From an uncultured Bacteroidota bacterium (lineage in GTDB: Bacteria; Bacteroidota; Bacteroidia; Chitinophagales; Chitinophagaceae), in NCBI GenBank assembly GCA_903835005.1, contig CAILLK010000076.1, positions 62,001 to 126,000 on the forward strand: a stretch of DNA of 64,000 nucleotides, written 5' to 3'. The translations under genes and the position numbers were made by a program. This document shows, piece by piece, positions 9,511-18,814 of this stretch. The notes beneath the pieces are model-generated. The model made no database searches and was not told the DNA's origin. It saw nothing but the letters and a program-made list of their open reading frames with translations. Each line of letters begins with the position of its first letter. The first letter of the stretch is position 1.

Positions 9511-10515
9511 ATGCGGCCAATACAAGACGCTTTACCCTTACTGCAGCAACCACGGAAAATTTTTATCACAACGCATCATAAGCCTGATGGGGATGCTATT
9601 GGCAGTATGCTGGGCCTTTCATTGTATCTTTCGCTGAAAGGACATAAAGTAACACCCGTATCCCCGGGTGAAATTCCTGACTTTCTGAACTGGATGCCCG
9701 GGGTAGCAGGCATGCTGAACTTTGAAGAACATCAGCATCAGTCATTAGCAGCCCTAAAAGAATGTGACCTCATAATATGCGTTGATTTTAATGATTTCAG
9801 TCGTACCAAACACCTGGAATTGCACCTTGCCGCAGCTACGCAGCCAAAAATATTGATTGATCACCACCTGTTTCCTAAGCCGGTATGGGATTATGGGATA
9901 AGCGTACCTGAAAAAAGCAGCACCTGTGAAATGGGTTATGACCTGATTAATCTGATGGGTGATAATGAACTGATAAACGTTGATATTGCTGCATGTCTGT
10001 ATACAGGACTCATGACCGACACCGGTTCATTCAAATTTCCGGTAACCAGTGCATCCTCCCATGCTATGGCAGCCGACCTTAAAAGCAAGGGACTTGACCA
10101 CACAAGGATACATGAAGAAGTATACGATTCGTGGACAGAGGGAAGAATGCGGTTCCTGGGTTATGTGCTGATTGAGAAAATGGAAATTTTCCATAAATAT
10201 CATGCAGGACTTGTAACATTATCGAGAAAAGACCTGAATTTATTTAATGCACAATCGGGAGATACAGAGGGGCTAGTCAATTATCCGCTAAGTATATCAG
10301 GTATTAAATTTGCAACCCTGATTACAGAAAGAAGTGATGAAGTAAAATTATCGTTCCGCAGTAAGGGCAATTTTGATGTAAGTGCCTTTGCCCGTCAGTA
10401 TTTCGATGGTGGCGGCCACTTCAATGCATCGGGAGGAAGAACAAAAACTACATTTCCTGAAACAATTGTATATTTTAAGAAAATTTTGTCCGATATTCAC
10501 GCCCAAATTAAATAA
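9511..10515 (+). CDS. nrnA: DHH-family phosphoesterase, NrnA-like oligoribonuclease/pAp phosphatase
   Basis: From the ATG at 9511 the protein is 334 residues. It carries the DHH-family motifs: THHKPDGDAIGS near residues 21-32, a DFND-type aspartate, LIDHH near residue 115, and the DHHA1 glycine-rich motif GGGHFNASGG near residue 300. NrnA proteins degrade nano-RNA and dephosphorylate 3'-phosphoadenosine 5'-phosphate using Mn2+ in the cytoplasm. A TTG six codons upstream is in frame, but ATG 9511 gives the family-typical N-terminus. The gene lies 23 bp ahead of the FKBP lipoprotein gene, so it may lead the FKBP operon, although the functions are not obviously linked. Confidence 0.88.
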   Translation: MRPIQDALPLLQQPRKIFITTHHKPDGDAIGSMLGLSLYLSLKGHKVTPVSPGEIPDFLNWMPGVAGMLNFEEHQHQSLAALKECDLIICVDFNDFSRTKHLELHLAAATQPKILIDHHLFPKPVWDYGISVPEKSSTCEMGYDLINLMGDNELINVDIAACLYTGLMTDTGSFKFPVTSASSHAMAADLKSKGLDHTRIHEEVYDSWTEGRMRFLGYVLIEKMEIFHKYHAGLVTLSRKDLNLFNAQSGDTEGLVNYPLSISGIKFATLITERSDEVKLSFRSKGNFDVSAFARQYFDGGGHFNASGGRTKTTFPETIVYFKKILSDIHAQIK

Positions 10516-10538
10516 TAAGTAAACGTAAACAAACAGAC

Positions 10539-11492
10539 ATGATAAAAAGGATTATCCCGATTGCCTTGCTAGGCGCGGCAATTATCAGCAACACAGGTTG
10601 CAACAGCGATGGTGGTTTCAAAAAAACCCATGGTATTGAGTATAAGATTGTAAAAGAAGTTAAGGGTAAGAAGGCTGCTAAGGGAGACATAGTAGAATTC
10701 AATCTTATTGCGAAAGCCGACACTACCGAGTTGGGCAATACCTACAAACAGGGCCATCCTGGCGCGATGAGAGTAGAAGAAGTTAAAAATTCGGGGGATC
10801 TTCAGGCTGTATTTCCACATCTGGCAGCAGGAGACAGCGCCATTGTACTTATTTCATGCGATACAATTATAAAGGGTATACCTGCCGACCAGCTGGAAAG
10901 GGCTCAGAAAATGCAGCCATGGCTTAAAAAGGGAAATAAAATAACGATCAACCTTTCTGTAGTCTCTGTTAAGAGTGAAGAAGATTACAAAGCTTCAAAA
11001 CAGGCTGAAAAGAAAGAAAAAGATGCTAAACAGATGGCAATAGATGAACCAAAACTGCAGGAATATTTTGCAAAAAATGGTATTAAGCCAGAAAAAACAG
11101 CATCGGGTCTGTACTATACCCTTAAAAAACCCGGAACCGGCGATCAGATCACAGCAGGTGAATCAGTAAGCATGAAATATACCGGCAGGCTGCTTGATGG
11201 TAAAGCATTCGACTCGAATGTAGATACATCTGTAGGCCATCATGGCACTGACCCGCTTACTTTCTCCGTTGGCGCTCACCAGATGATTGCAGGAGTTGAT
11301 GAAGGAGTAGCATTATTGAAGAAAGGTTCAGAGGCTACTTTATACCTCCCATCGGCGCTAGGATATGGCGAACAGGCACCACCAAATATAGGGCCAAACC
11401 AGATTCTTGTTTTTGATGTAAGCATTACTGATGTAAAGCCAGCCAGCGAAAATAAGCAGATGCAGGGCCAACCTCAGGCTCAGCCACAGTAG
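10539..11492 (+). CDS. FKBP-type peptidyl-prolyl isomerase lipoprotein (1 intact + 1 degenerate domain)
   Basis: A 317-residue protein with a lipoprotein signal (IISNTGC). Residues about 27-145 look like a worn FKBP-like fold without the active-site signature. Residues about 170-300 are a normal FKBP domain with SMKYTGRLLDGKAFDSN, GVDEGVALLKKGS and LPSALGYG. The two parts are joined by a charged helix (KQAEKKEKDAK) and a linker beginning AIDEPKLQEYFAKNGI. That linker recurs before every intact domain in the next two genes. It ends in a Gln/Pro tail. FKBPs catalyse cis-trans isomerisation at proline; the lipobox puts it in the periplasm, membrane-anchored. First of three consecutive FKBP genes (29 and 44 bp gaps), probably one transcript. 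Confidence 0.9.
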   Translation: MIKRIIPIALLGAAIISNTGCNSDGGFKKTHGIEYKIVKEVKGKKAAKGDIVEFNLIAKADTTELGNTYKQGHPGAMRVEEVKNSGDLQAVFPHLAAGDSAIVLISCDTIIKGIPADQLERAQKMQPWLKKGNKITINLSVVSVKSEEDYKASKQAEKKEKDAKQMAIDEPKLQEYFAKNGIKPEKTASGLYYTLKKPGTGDQITAGESVSMKYTGRLLDGKAFDSNVDTSVGHHGTDPLTFSVGAHQMIAGVDEGVALLKKGSEATLYLPSALGYGEQAPPNIGPNQILVFDVSITDVKPASENKQMQGQPQAQPQ

Positions 11493-11521
11493 TTTTTAAT
11501 TAATCAATAAACATATTATTT

Positions 11522-12913
11522 ATGAACAGGACACCTAAACTTGCCCTAATACCCGCATTGCTAACATTTGTATTAGCTTCTGTCAGTACGAGTGTATATT
11601 CTCAGGAGGAGCTTTCTAAATCAACTCCGGATGGGTTTACCCTTCTGAAAGACGGTCTGGAATATAAAATCGTTTCTCACGGGAATGGTAAGAGAAAACC
11701 GGCATTAACTGACCATGTAGAATTAAATATCAGCTACCAGGTAGGCGACAGCCTTATGTTTGATTCCAGGAAGATGAATAATAATAAACCTGTTCCTATT
11801 CCTATTACCAAACCAAGAGGCCCCGGCGATCCGGTGGAGGTGTTTATGCTGATGGTTGAGGGCGACAGTGCTGTAGTAAGGTATCCTGTTGATTCAATTA
11901 AAAAAACCGGTCAGGCGCCACCATGGGCTAAGGATGGTGATAAAATAATCTACAAGATCAAACTGGTATCTGTAAAAACAGAAGCAGAGGATAAAAAGGA
12001 AAATGAAGAAAAGGCGGCCAGGCAAACAGCTATTGATGATGAAATACTGAAGGTATATTTCAAAAAAAACAACATCAAGGCTAAGAAGACTGGATCTGGT
12101 TTGTATTATGCCATAAAAACTGAGGGTAAAGGTGAAAATATAAAACCAGGAGAAACAGCCGATGTGAATTATACCGGTATGTTTATGGATGGCAAAAAAT
12201 TTGACTCCAATACTGATTCTTCTTTCCATCACGTGACGCCTTTTACGCTGGAAGTAGGTAAAGGCCATGTTATTAAAGGATGGGACGAAGGCCTGCAACT
12301 GCTGAAATTAAACAGCTCCGCAACCTTCTATATCCCTTCTACTCTGGCATACGGCAGTTCGGAAAGGCAAGGTATCCCTGCCAACTCGATCCTGATATTT
12401 GATGTAGCCATTACGAGTGTAAAAACTGCGGAGCAGGTAATAAAGGATAAAGCGGTAGAGGCCGAACTGAAACAAAAAGAAGCATTGGCCAGTGCCGGCA
12501 AGCAGGTTGAGATAGATGATAAGCTGCTGCAGGATTATTTTGCAAAAAACAATATCAAAGCCAATAAAACCGCCTCAGGATTGTATTATGTTATTTCACA
12601 GAAAGGTTTAGGCCCTAATGCAAAACCAGGTAAGAAAATAACTATGAACTATACCGGTAAAACACTGGATGGTAATGTATTTGATTCAAATACTGATCCT
12701 AAATTCAGTCACGTTTCTCCGTTTTCGTTCACCTTAGGACAGGGCCAGGTAATTAAAGGATGGGACGAAGGAGTGCAACTGCTGAAACTGGGCAGTAAAG
12801 GCACGTTTTATATCCCATCTTATCTGGGCTATGGAGCCACAGGAGCAGGTAAAGCGATACCCCCGAATGCCATCCTTATATTTGATGTGGAAGTATCGGG
12901 GATAGATAATTAA
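11522..12913 (+). CDS. Multi-domain FKBP-type peptidyl-prolyl isomerase (2 intact + 1 degenerate domain)
   Basis: A 463-residue exported protein (signal peptide ending near VYSQ) with an N-terminal degenerate FKBP-like domain, then two intact FKBP domains (about residues 175-300 and 335-462). Each intact domain has a YTG..DGxxFDSNTD motif, IKGWDEGLQLLK or IKGWDEGVQLLK, and an IPS.L.YG motif. Both are introduced by the linker EIDDKLLQDYFAKNNI or its equivalent. Within the gene a 20-base stretch (12272-12291) recurs exactly 480 bp later (12752-12771), so the second domain arose by an in-frame 160-codon duplication. It acts as a periplasmic proline isomerase or chaperone. It is related to its upstream neighbour by N-terminal architecture and to the downstream gene by domain sequence. 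Confidence 0.9.
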   Translation: MNRTPKLALIPALLTFVLASVSTSVYSQEELSKSTPDGFTLLKDGLEYKIVSHGNGKRKPALTDHVELNISYQVGDSLMFDSRKMNNNKPVPIPITKPRGPGDPVEVFMLMVEGDSAVVRYPVDSIKKTGQAPPWAKDGDKIIYKIKLVSVKTEAEDKKENEEKAARQTAIDDEILKVYFKKNNIKAKKTGSGLYYAIKTEGKGENIKPGETADVNYTGMFMDGKKFDSNTDSSFHHVTPFTLEVGKGHVIKGWDEGLQLLKLNSSATFYIPSTLAYGSSERQGIPANSILIFDVAITSVKTAEQVIKDKAVEAELKQKEALASAGKQVEIDDKLLQDYFAKNNIKANKTASGLYYVISQKGLGPNAKPGKKITMNYTGKTLDGNVFDSNTDPKFSHVSPFSFTLGQGQVIKGWDEGVQLLKLGSKGTFYIPSYLGYGATGAGKAIPPNAILIFDVEVSGIDN

Positions 12914-12957
12914 TTTTCACAAAAACAAAAATTATTCAACCAAAAAAACGAAAAATT

Positions 12958-13443
12958 ATGATCAAAACAGCCTTAACCAGTTTATTATTCATCTGCTCTT
13001 TTCTGATTGCAAACACGGGTTTTGCACAAGATCAGAAAGCTATTGATGAGAAGATCCTGACCGATTATTTTGCCAAGAACAAAATAAAAGCAACACGGAC
13101 CCCGTCGGGCTTGTACTACACCATTAACCGGAAAGGAGAAGGAGCCAATGCAAAACCAGGCCAGTCTGTAACTATGCTCTATTATGGCTATACACTGGAT
13201 GGCAACAGATTTGACGGAAATATGGACAAAAATTATAACCCTGCAGGAAACCCTTTTACTTTTAATCTCGGTGCTCACCAGGTAATCTCTGGCTGGGATG
13301 AAGGTGTTCAGTTATTAAATAAAGGTTGCCGTGCCACACTTTACCTGCCATCGGGTTTGGCTTATGGTCCGCGAGCAATGGGAGCTGCTATACCAGCAAA
13401 TTCGATTCTTGCATTTGATGTGGAATTGATATCTATGAAGTAG
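12958..13443 (+). CDS. Single-domain exported FKBP-type peptidyl-prolyl isomerase
   Basis: A 161-residue protein with a clear signal peptide (ending TGFAQ) followed directly by the family linker (AIDEKILTDYFAKNKI) and one FKBP domain: MLYYGYTLDGNRFDGN, ISGWDEGVQLLNKG, LPSGLAYG. It is the minimal unit of which the two preceding genes are extended versions. It is predicted to be a soluble periplasmic isomerase. The gene is followed 17 bp later by the M1 metallopeptidase on the same strand, which suggests co-transcription. Confidence 0.92.
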   Translation: MIKTALTSLLFICSFLIANTGFAQDQKAIDEKILTDYFAKNKIKATRTPSGLYYTINRKGEGANAKPGQSVTMLYYGYTLDGNRFDGNMDKNYNPAGNPFTFNLGAHQVISGWDEGVQLLNKGCRATLYLPSGLAYGPRAMGAAIPANSILAFDVELISMK

Positions 13444-13460
13444 TCATTATTTAATCTGAT

Positions 13461-15110
13461 ATGTTTAAAAACATTTTCTGTTATCTTTTTTTGGTGTGGT
13501 ATTTGCTCCCTGCAAATACCACACTTGCTTATACACATGCCGATACCCTAAGGGGCAGCAATGGCCGCGGACGGGCATGGTGGAAAGTACTGCATTACGA
13601 TCTGCAGGCAGGGATTGATACTTTGTCGAGAAGTATTTATGGCACTAACCTTATTAATTTTAAGGTAATGCAAAAACCTGCCGACAGTATGCAGATAGAC
13701 CTGCAGGAACCGATGGTGCTTGACAGCGTCAAACTTACAGGCACGGCAGGCGCAGAAGCAATCCGGTTGCAGATGGTGAAGGAAGGAAATGTATGGTGGG
13801 TAAAATATCCATTCCATCAGTTAAAGGCCGGCGAAAATTATTCTGTTATGGCCTGGTATCACGGCATACCTAAAGAAGCGGTGCGGCCACCATGGGATGG
13901 CGGATTTACCTGGAGCCACGACACCAATGGCAAGCTCTGGCTGGCAGTTTCCTGCCAGGGATTGGGAGCAAGCGTATGGTGGCCCTGCAAGGATGCCCAG
14001 TGGGATGAGCCCGACAATGGTATGGTTATGCGTTTCTTTATTCCCGGTTTATATGCCATAAGTAACGGCAAATCGCTGGACCCCGACTCCGCCTGGATCA
14101 ATAAGCCGGGCTTGTCGACATGGGAAGTGAAGAACCCCATCAACACCTATGATGTTACTTTTTATGCAGGTGATTATGTGCACTGGCACGATACCCTGAT
14201 GGGCGAAAAAGGCAAGCTGGACCTGGATTTCTGGGTATTGAGAACCAATGAGGAAAAAGCAAGAAAACAATTTGCAGTAGTGAAAGAAATGATCCATTGC
14301 TATGAATACTGGCTTGGCCCGTACCCTTTCTACGAAGACGGGTACAAACTGGTGGAATCGCCCTACTTAGGTATGGAACATCAGAGCGCTATAGCTTATG
14401 GCAATAAATACATGATGGGCTACCTGGGAAGCGACAGGAGCCTTACAGGTTATGGTAAGTATTTTGATTACATTATTGTGCATGAAAGCGGCCATGAATG
14501 GTTTGGCAACAGTATTACCGCCCGTGATATGGCCGACAACTGGATACATGAAGGTATTACCACCTACAGTGAATCACTGTTTGCAGAATGCCTGCTGGGT
14601 AAAGAAAAGGGTCAAAAATACAGCAAGGGCGCATGGCACAATATCCAGAATGATTTACCGGTAATAGCCCATTATGGTGTAAATGAAGAGGGCCCCGGAG
14701 ATATCTATGAAAAGGGGGCGGCGGTAATGTACATGATCCGGGAGTTAACCAATGACGATGAAAAATTCAGAGCTATGCTTCGCGGCTTAAGCAAGGATTT
14801 TTACCACCAAACTGTAACCACTCAGCAGATTGAAGAATATATCAGCACACATACAGGCCTTGAACTGAAGGCTTTCTTCAATCAATACCTGCGCAATGCA
14901 GAAATACCATTGCTGGAATATGCCATTAAAGATGATCAGCTGAGTTACCGGTTTACAGAAGTCGTTGAAGGTTTTTCTGTTCCGGTGACTGTATTTTCAG
15001 GAGAAAATTCCGTAAAAATCAATCCGACTTCTGAATGGCAACATGTAAAATGGACCGGCGGGTATAATGTGAAATTCACCAAAGATTTTCTGATGCATGT
15101 AAAATCATAA
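13461..15110 (+). CDS. M1-family metallopeptidase (aminopeptidase), exported
   Basis: A 549-residue protein with a signal peptide (LFLVWYLLPANTTLAY), the M1 substrate motif (GMEHQSAIAYGN) and the zinc site HESGHEW near residue 341 with a downstream glutamate in WIHEG (about residue 363). Members hydrolyse N-terminal residues from peptides with one Zn2+. Length fits the short bacterial M1 form without the large C-terminal helical domain. It follows the FKBP genes closely and converges with pyrF across 10 bp. A role in periplasmic peptide turnover is inferred from the signal peptide. Confidence 0.92.
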   Translation: MFKNIFCYLFLVWYLLPANTTLAYTHADTLRGSNGRGRAWWKVLHYDLQAGIDTLSRSIYGTNLINFKVMQKPADSMQIDLQEPMVLDSVKLTGTAGAEAIRLQMVKEGNVWWVKYPFHQLKAGENYSVMAWYHGIPKEAVRPPWDGGFTWSHDTNGKLWLAVSCQGLGASVWWPCKDAQWDEPDNGMVMRFFIPGLYAISNGKSLDPDSAWINKPGLSTWEVKNPINTYDVTFYAGDYVHWHDTLMGEKGKLDLDFWVLRTNEEKARKQFAVVKEMIHCYEYWLGPYPFYEDGYKLVESPYLGMEHQSAIAYGNKYMMGYLGSDRSLTGYGKYFDYIIVHESGHEWFGNSITARDMADNWIHEGITTYSESLFAECLLGKEKGQKYSKGAWHNIQNDLPVIAHYGVNEEGPGDIYEKGAAVMYMIRELTNDDEKFRAMLRGLSKDFYHQTVTTQQIEEYISTHTGLELKAFFNQYLRNAEIPLLEYAIKDDQLSYRFTEVVEGFSVPVTVFSGENSVKINPTSEWQHVKWTGGYNVKFTKDFLMHVKS

Positions 15111-15120
15111 AGAACTATTC

Positions 15121-15921
15121 TCAGAAAAAGACCGCCATTTCCTTTTGGTATTTTCTTGCTTCTATATGAGCACGCTCTGCAAATGAACCAGAGCTATCAG
15201 CAAATATAATGCTACGCGACACGTTGATCAGTAAGCCTGCATCCTTATTAAATGCATTGCTGCATACTGTGGCTACATCGCCACCCTGCGCCCCTACCCC
15301 CGGAACGAGAAAAAAATGATCGGGCAGCAAATGTCTTACTTCCCTGAGTTGTTCTTTTCGGGTAGCGCCTATTACGAACATGATATTATCGGGCGTGCCC
15401 CACGAAGCAACGGTTCGTAATACCCTCTCGTAAAGCAATTCACTGCCGCAGTTCTGCAACTGAAAATCGGCGCTGCCGGCATTGGAGGTGAGTCCGAGCA
15501 CAATTGCCCACTTGTCGGGAAACTGAAGAAATGGCTGCACACTGTCGGCCCCCATATAGGGTGCAACGGTTACACTGTCGAAAGGATAAGTATGGAAGAA
15601 GGTACGGGCATACTGCTCAGATGTATTGCCAATATCTCCCCGCTTTGCATCGGCTATGGTGAAGATATCTTCGGGTATATATTGAAGGGTGCGCTCCATG
15701 CTTATCCAGCCTTTTATTCCTTGCGCTTCATAAAAAGCCGTGTTGATTTTATAAGCTACTGTATAATCTTTGGTAGCATCAATAATAGCTTTATTAAAAG
15801 CAAATACAGGATCTTCTTCCAGCCACAAATGCTCCGGGATTTTAGCAGGATCTGTATCCAGCCCTACACACAAAACTGATTTTTTCCTGAAAATATTTTT
15901 TCTTAACTCCGTGCGGTTCAT
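15121..15921 (-). CDS. pyrF: Orotidine 5'-phosphate decarboxylase
   Basis: A 266-residue protein from the ATG at 15919-15921 (MNRTELRKNIF). It converts OMP to UMP, the last step of de novo pyrimidine synthesis, in the cytoplasm. The type 2 OMP decarboxylase signatures are present: LCVGLDTDPAKIP near the start, the catalytic ADAKRGDIGNT near residue 90, and a PGVGAQGG phosphate-binding loop near the C-terminus. An in-frame methionine 22 codons upstream would add a Cys-rich leader not expected in the family. A TATCTTTA -7-like box (15926-15933) sits only a few bases ahead of this ATG, which would give an almost leaderless mRNA. Confidence 0.95.
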   Translation of the reverse strand: MNRTELRKNIFRKKSVLCVGLDTDPAKIPEHLWLEEDPVFAFNKAIIDATKDYTVAYKINTAFYEAQGIKGWISMERTLQYIPEDIFTIADAKRGDIGNTSEQYARTFFHTYPFDSVTVAPYMGADSVQPFLQFPDKWAIVLGLTSNAGSADFQLQNCGSELLYERVLRTVASWGTPDNIMFVIGATRKEQLREVRHLLPDHFFLVPGVGAQGGDVATVCSNAFNKDAGLLINVSRSIIFADSSGSFAERAHIEARKYQKEMAVFF

Positions 15922-16128
15922 GCGATAAAGATAACAGAATGTGCCCGGATTCGTAGCAGATAAACAGGAAAAAACAGAAGGAATCAACTGTAAAAACCAA
16001 TGCGGGACTCTGAAGAGTGCCCGCTTAGAAGTTTTAGTGAAAGTTTTTTAGTAATGTGGCTTATAAAGGCTGATATGAATATATACTGCAATTATCGTGC
16101 CAATTTTCACATGATTTTAAGAAACGCC

Positions 16129-17847
16129 CTAATTAACAGGTTCATCAGGATGTTCCGCCCTAAGTTCATTTTCTTTTGAAACCACATTCCTTACTACAAA
16201 ATCAAGTTTGTTGGCCGATTCGCCTATCCAATACATGATTTCCTTATTATTCGGGTCAGTGGCATCTTCAAAATTAAAAATCTGAACAAACCCAAGAATA
16301 GCAGATACAGGGCCCCTTATTTCGTGTGCCTGAATATGTACAATATCACTCAAAACATGGCTCTGGGCGGCTATGTGAGCCAGATTAGCTTTTTTCTCTT
16401 TTGAAAGAAGCGCATTATACTTTTTCTGGGTATTGTAGTTGCGGTACATAAAAAATGCCAGCGCCAATAGCATAACCAGGCCACCAAACTCACCGTATAA
16501 AAATAACTTTCCCTGTTCCAGCTTTTTATGGTAATTATCCTCTGCCTTAGTAAGTTCCCTTATGTTTTTTATCTCCAGGTCCTTCCTGATTGCTTCTTTT
16601 GTTTTATCAATATTACTTGTACTGTCGCGCGTACTGATAAAATGCTTAAAAGCATCAAGTGCCTTATCGTTCTTGCCACTTACCTGGTAGGCATTGGAAA
16701 GGCCAAGCCAAGCTTCCTTCTGATCTGCAAGGTTTTGATTCTGCAAAGAAAAATCAAGCGCTTTCTGCAGATAAAAAACTGCCAGGTCGGGGCGGTTTAA
16801 TTTCAGGTAAGCGTTGCCAAACGTAGCGTTTGCTTTCGACAATAATTTCATAAAGTGCTGCCCTTCTGCGAGACTCAAGGCGCTATCGGCATATTCTCTG
16901 GCCTTGTAAAAATCACCTGAATCCAGATAGGAATTTGCCATTTCGTCCTGAATCACTACCTCATCATCAAACCTTACCCGCTCCCGGCATACTAATAAAG
17001 CCCTCTGAAAATATTCTAAAGCTTTTGCATACTTTTTCTGTTGCTTGTAAGACCTCCCAATTCCGGTGAGACTTAATTCGATAAACCGTATTTTATTGAT
17101 GGTCTGGCTCATCTCCAGCACATCCTCAAAAGTTTTCAATGCCTTAGCATCATCGGGCATAGCGAGGTAAATATCTCCCATATTAAGTTTAAGTCCAATG
17201 CGTAATGTGGTATCCTGTAGGTCCGAACTTTTCTTTTTGTTAGCCTCTAATTCAATCAGCTTTAATGAACTGTCGTAATAAGTTATCGCATTGGGATAAT
17301 CTGCTATTGATCCATATGCATGACCCAGATCAGCCAGAATAGCTTCTTCCAGTTCATTTCCAGGCCTAAGCAACAATGCTTTAAAAAAATATACTATTTC
17401 ATTATCATGCTGTCCTAATTTACCAAATTTTTTCGCTATATATTCAAGAGCAAGTGCTTCATTATGGATATCTTCATTTTTATCAGCCTCAATAACACTT
17501 TCATTAAATTGATTAAAACCTTTTTTATAGTCGTTTTGACAATCTATATAAATATCACCCAGCAATCTGTTTGTTTGGTATATGCCTGGCGCCCAATTTT
17601 GTTTTAGAGCAAATTTTTGAGCCTCTTTTGCTAAAACTAATTTAACCGAAGAATCTTCACAGGCTAAAGAAAGCGCCCGTTCAACAATAAAAGTTATTTT
17701 ACTTGTATCATTTGATAATTTTTGAACACTATTATTAAATGAATCAATATTAAAACCAGGCTGTTGTGCATAGAGCATTGAAGAATTCCATACAAAAATC
17801 AACAATCCAGTAATAAAAACAAATAATATCTTCTTTATTCTAGGCAT
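16129..17847 (-). CDS. TPR protein with membrane helix and orphan HisKA (phosphoacceptor) domain
   Basis: A 572-residue protein: signal peptide, about seven or more tetratricopeptide repeats (roughly residues 90-420), a coiled-coil stretch, one membrane helix (about 448-468), then a cytoplasmic histidine-kinase dimerisation/phosphoacceptor domain with the H-box QAHEIRGPVSAILGF (H508) and a second helix (WIGESANKLDFVVRNVV). The protein stops 65 residues after the histidine, so the HATPase_c catalytic domain is absent. TPR-sensor histidine kinases are common in Bacteroidota; here only the phosphoacceptor half is left. It could be phosphorylated in trans by another kinase or act as a scaffold. 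The downstream 200 bp show no continuing ATPase frame. It is a lone gene. Confidence 0.82.
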   Translation of the reverse strand: MPRIKKILFVFITGLLIFVWNSSMLYAQQPGFNIDSFNNSVQKLSNDTSKITFIVERALSLACEDSSVKLVLAKEAQKFALKQNWAPGIYQTNRLLGDIYIDCQNDYKKGFNQFNESVIEADKNEDIHNEALALEYIAKKFGKLGQHDNEIVYFFKALLLRPGNELEEAILADLGHAYGSIADYPNAITYYDSSLKLIELEANKKKSSDLQDTTLRIGLKLNMGDIYLAMPDDAKALKTFEDVLEMSQTINKIRFIELSLTGIGRSYKQQKKYAKALEYFQRALLVCRERVRFDDEVVIQDEMANSYLDSGDFYKAREYADSALSLAEGQHFMKLLSKANATFGNAYLKLNRPDLAVFYLQKALDFSLQNQNLADQKEAWLGLSNAYQVSGKNDKALDAFKHFISTRDSTSNIDKTKEAIRKDLEIKNIRELTKAEDNYHKKLEQGKLFLYGEFGGLVMLLALAFFMYRNYNTQKKYNALLSKEKKANLAHIAAQSHVLSDIVHIQAHEIRGPVSAILGFVQIFNFEDATDPNNKEIMYWIGESANKLDFVVRNVVSKENELRAEHPDEPVN

Positions 17848-17981
17848 TTAAACCAAAATTTTTATGAATTTTATTGCAGTAAAGCAATGGAATAGAACAT
17901 ACGCCCGTTTTCTATACAAAGTAAAGTGAAAAATTCTTACTATTTTCATTCTTTCACACAAAAAAAGATCAAAAAAAATTT

Positions 17982-18009
17982 TTTGAAAACTAAATTATGT
18001 ATATCTTTG
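17982..18009 (+). promoter_or_regulatory. Bacteroidota-type promoter for the small secreted protein
   Basis: TTTG at 17982-17985 and TATCTTTG at 18002-18009 match the -33/-7 pattern of Bacteroidota housekeeping promoters, with a slightly short spacer (16 bp). The start codon follows about 70 bp later. Confidence 0.55.
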
Positions 18010-18081
18010 TTCTAATGACATTTTATGACTATCGTCATTGGAAACTATTAATTTGATATTGGAAACTTAAAAACTAAATTT

Positions 18082-18528
18082 ATGAATACAAAGAACAGGA
18101 TACTTTTGACAATATTTGCGCTGTTTTTAACCTCCTTTACAGCGAGAGTATCATATGCCCAATCTGTAACTTTAGGTGTTGAATTTGGAAATCTTCAGCC
18201 AGGTGGCACTGAATGTGTTGGCAGAGGTGTTTGCGATTGCGATGTTTCTGGTTCTATCGGCATTAATGTAACTTTTTCAGTTAGTGCCGATGGCAGTTCA
18301 CTGATCATGCAGTTCAGTAAGGCCGATTTGCAGAACAGCCAACCTGACCAGGTAAGTAAATTCACTTCCGGCTCCTATGTTTTTGATGGTACTTATGTAC
18401 TTCCAAGCAGTTTATTTTCCAGTTTAAACTTAGGAACCGGCGCTAACATCAATCCAAACAGCAATGGTACTGTTTCGATAGATGGCGATGTTATTACAGT
18501 TTACGAAACTATCTATACTCAGAATTAA
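18082..18528 (+). CDS. Small secreted protein, function unknown
   Basis: A 148-residue protein with a strong signal peptide (LLTIFALFLTSFTARVSYAQ) and a beta-rich mature part with a compact cysteine pattern (ECVGRGVCDCDV) near its start. No family was recognised. It has its own well-formed promoter 70 bp upstream and a perfect 15-bp terminator hairpin right after the stop, so it is a monocistronic and probably well-expressed unit. It sits between the TPR/HisKA gene (divergent) and a broken NHL-repeat gene. Whether the cysteines form disulfides or bind metal cannot be told. Confidence 0.75.
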   Translation: MNTKNRILLTIFALFLTSFTARVSYAQSVTLGVEFGNLQPGGTECVGRGVCDCDVSGSIGINVTFSVSADGSSLIMQFSKADLQNSQPDQVSKFTSGSYVFDGTYVLPSSLFSSLNLGTGANINPNSNGTVSIDGDVITVYETIYTQN

Positions 18529-18545
18529 TTTTATATTTGCATGGT

Positions 18546-18585
18546 AAAACCAGTTCCAGATCAATCTGGAACTGGTTTTTATTTT
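18546..18585 (+). terminator. Rho-independent terminator
   Basis: A perfect 15-bp stem (18546-18560 against 18565-18579, core CCAGTTCCAGA) with a TCAA loop is followed by a T-rich tract. It lies 17 bp after the stop codon of the small secreted protein. Confidence 0.9.
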
Positions 18586-18814
18586 TTTATAGAGTACCCT
18601 GGTTAATCCTGTGGAATGCCATAAACTGTGGTGCAACCGCTAAAATAATAATTCAGTCCGTATTTAAGATTTGCCATTGTAATCAAAGAGTGAAATTTTA
18701 AACGCATGTTATGTATCAATCCAATTTCCTGACCAGGCTGAAATTTCAGATTATTGAGCATCCAGACGCTAAAATTTTTTTTATATAAATTTCACATAAA
18801 TTTCCTCAGTGGCC

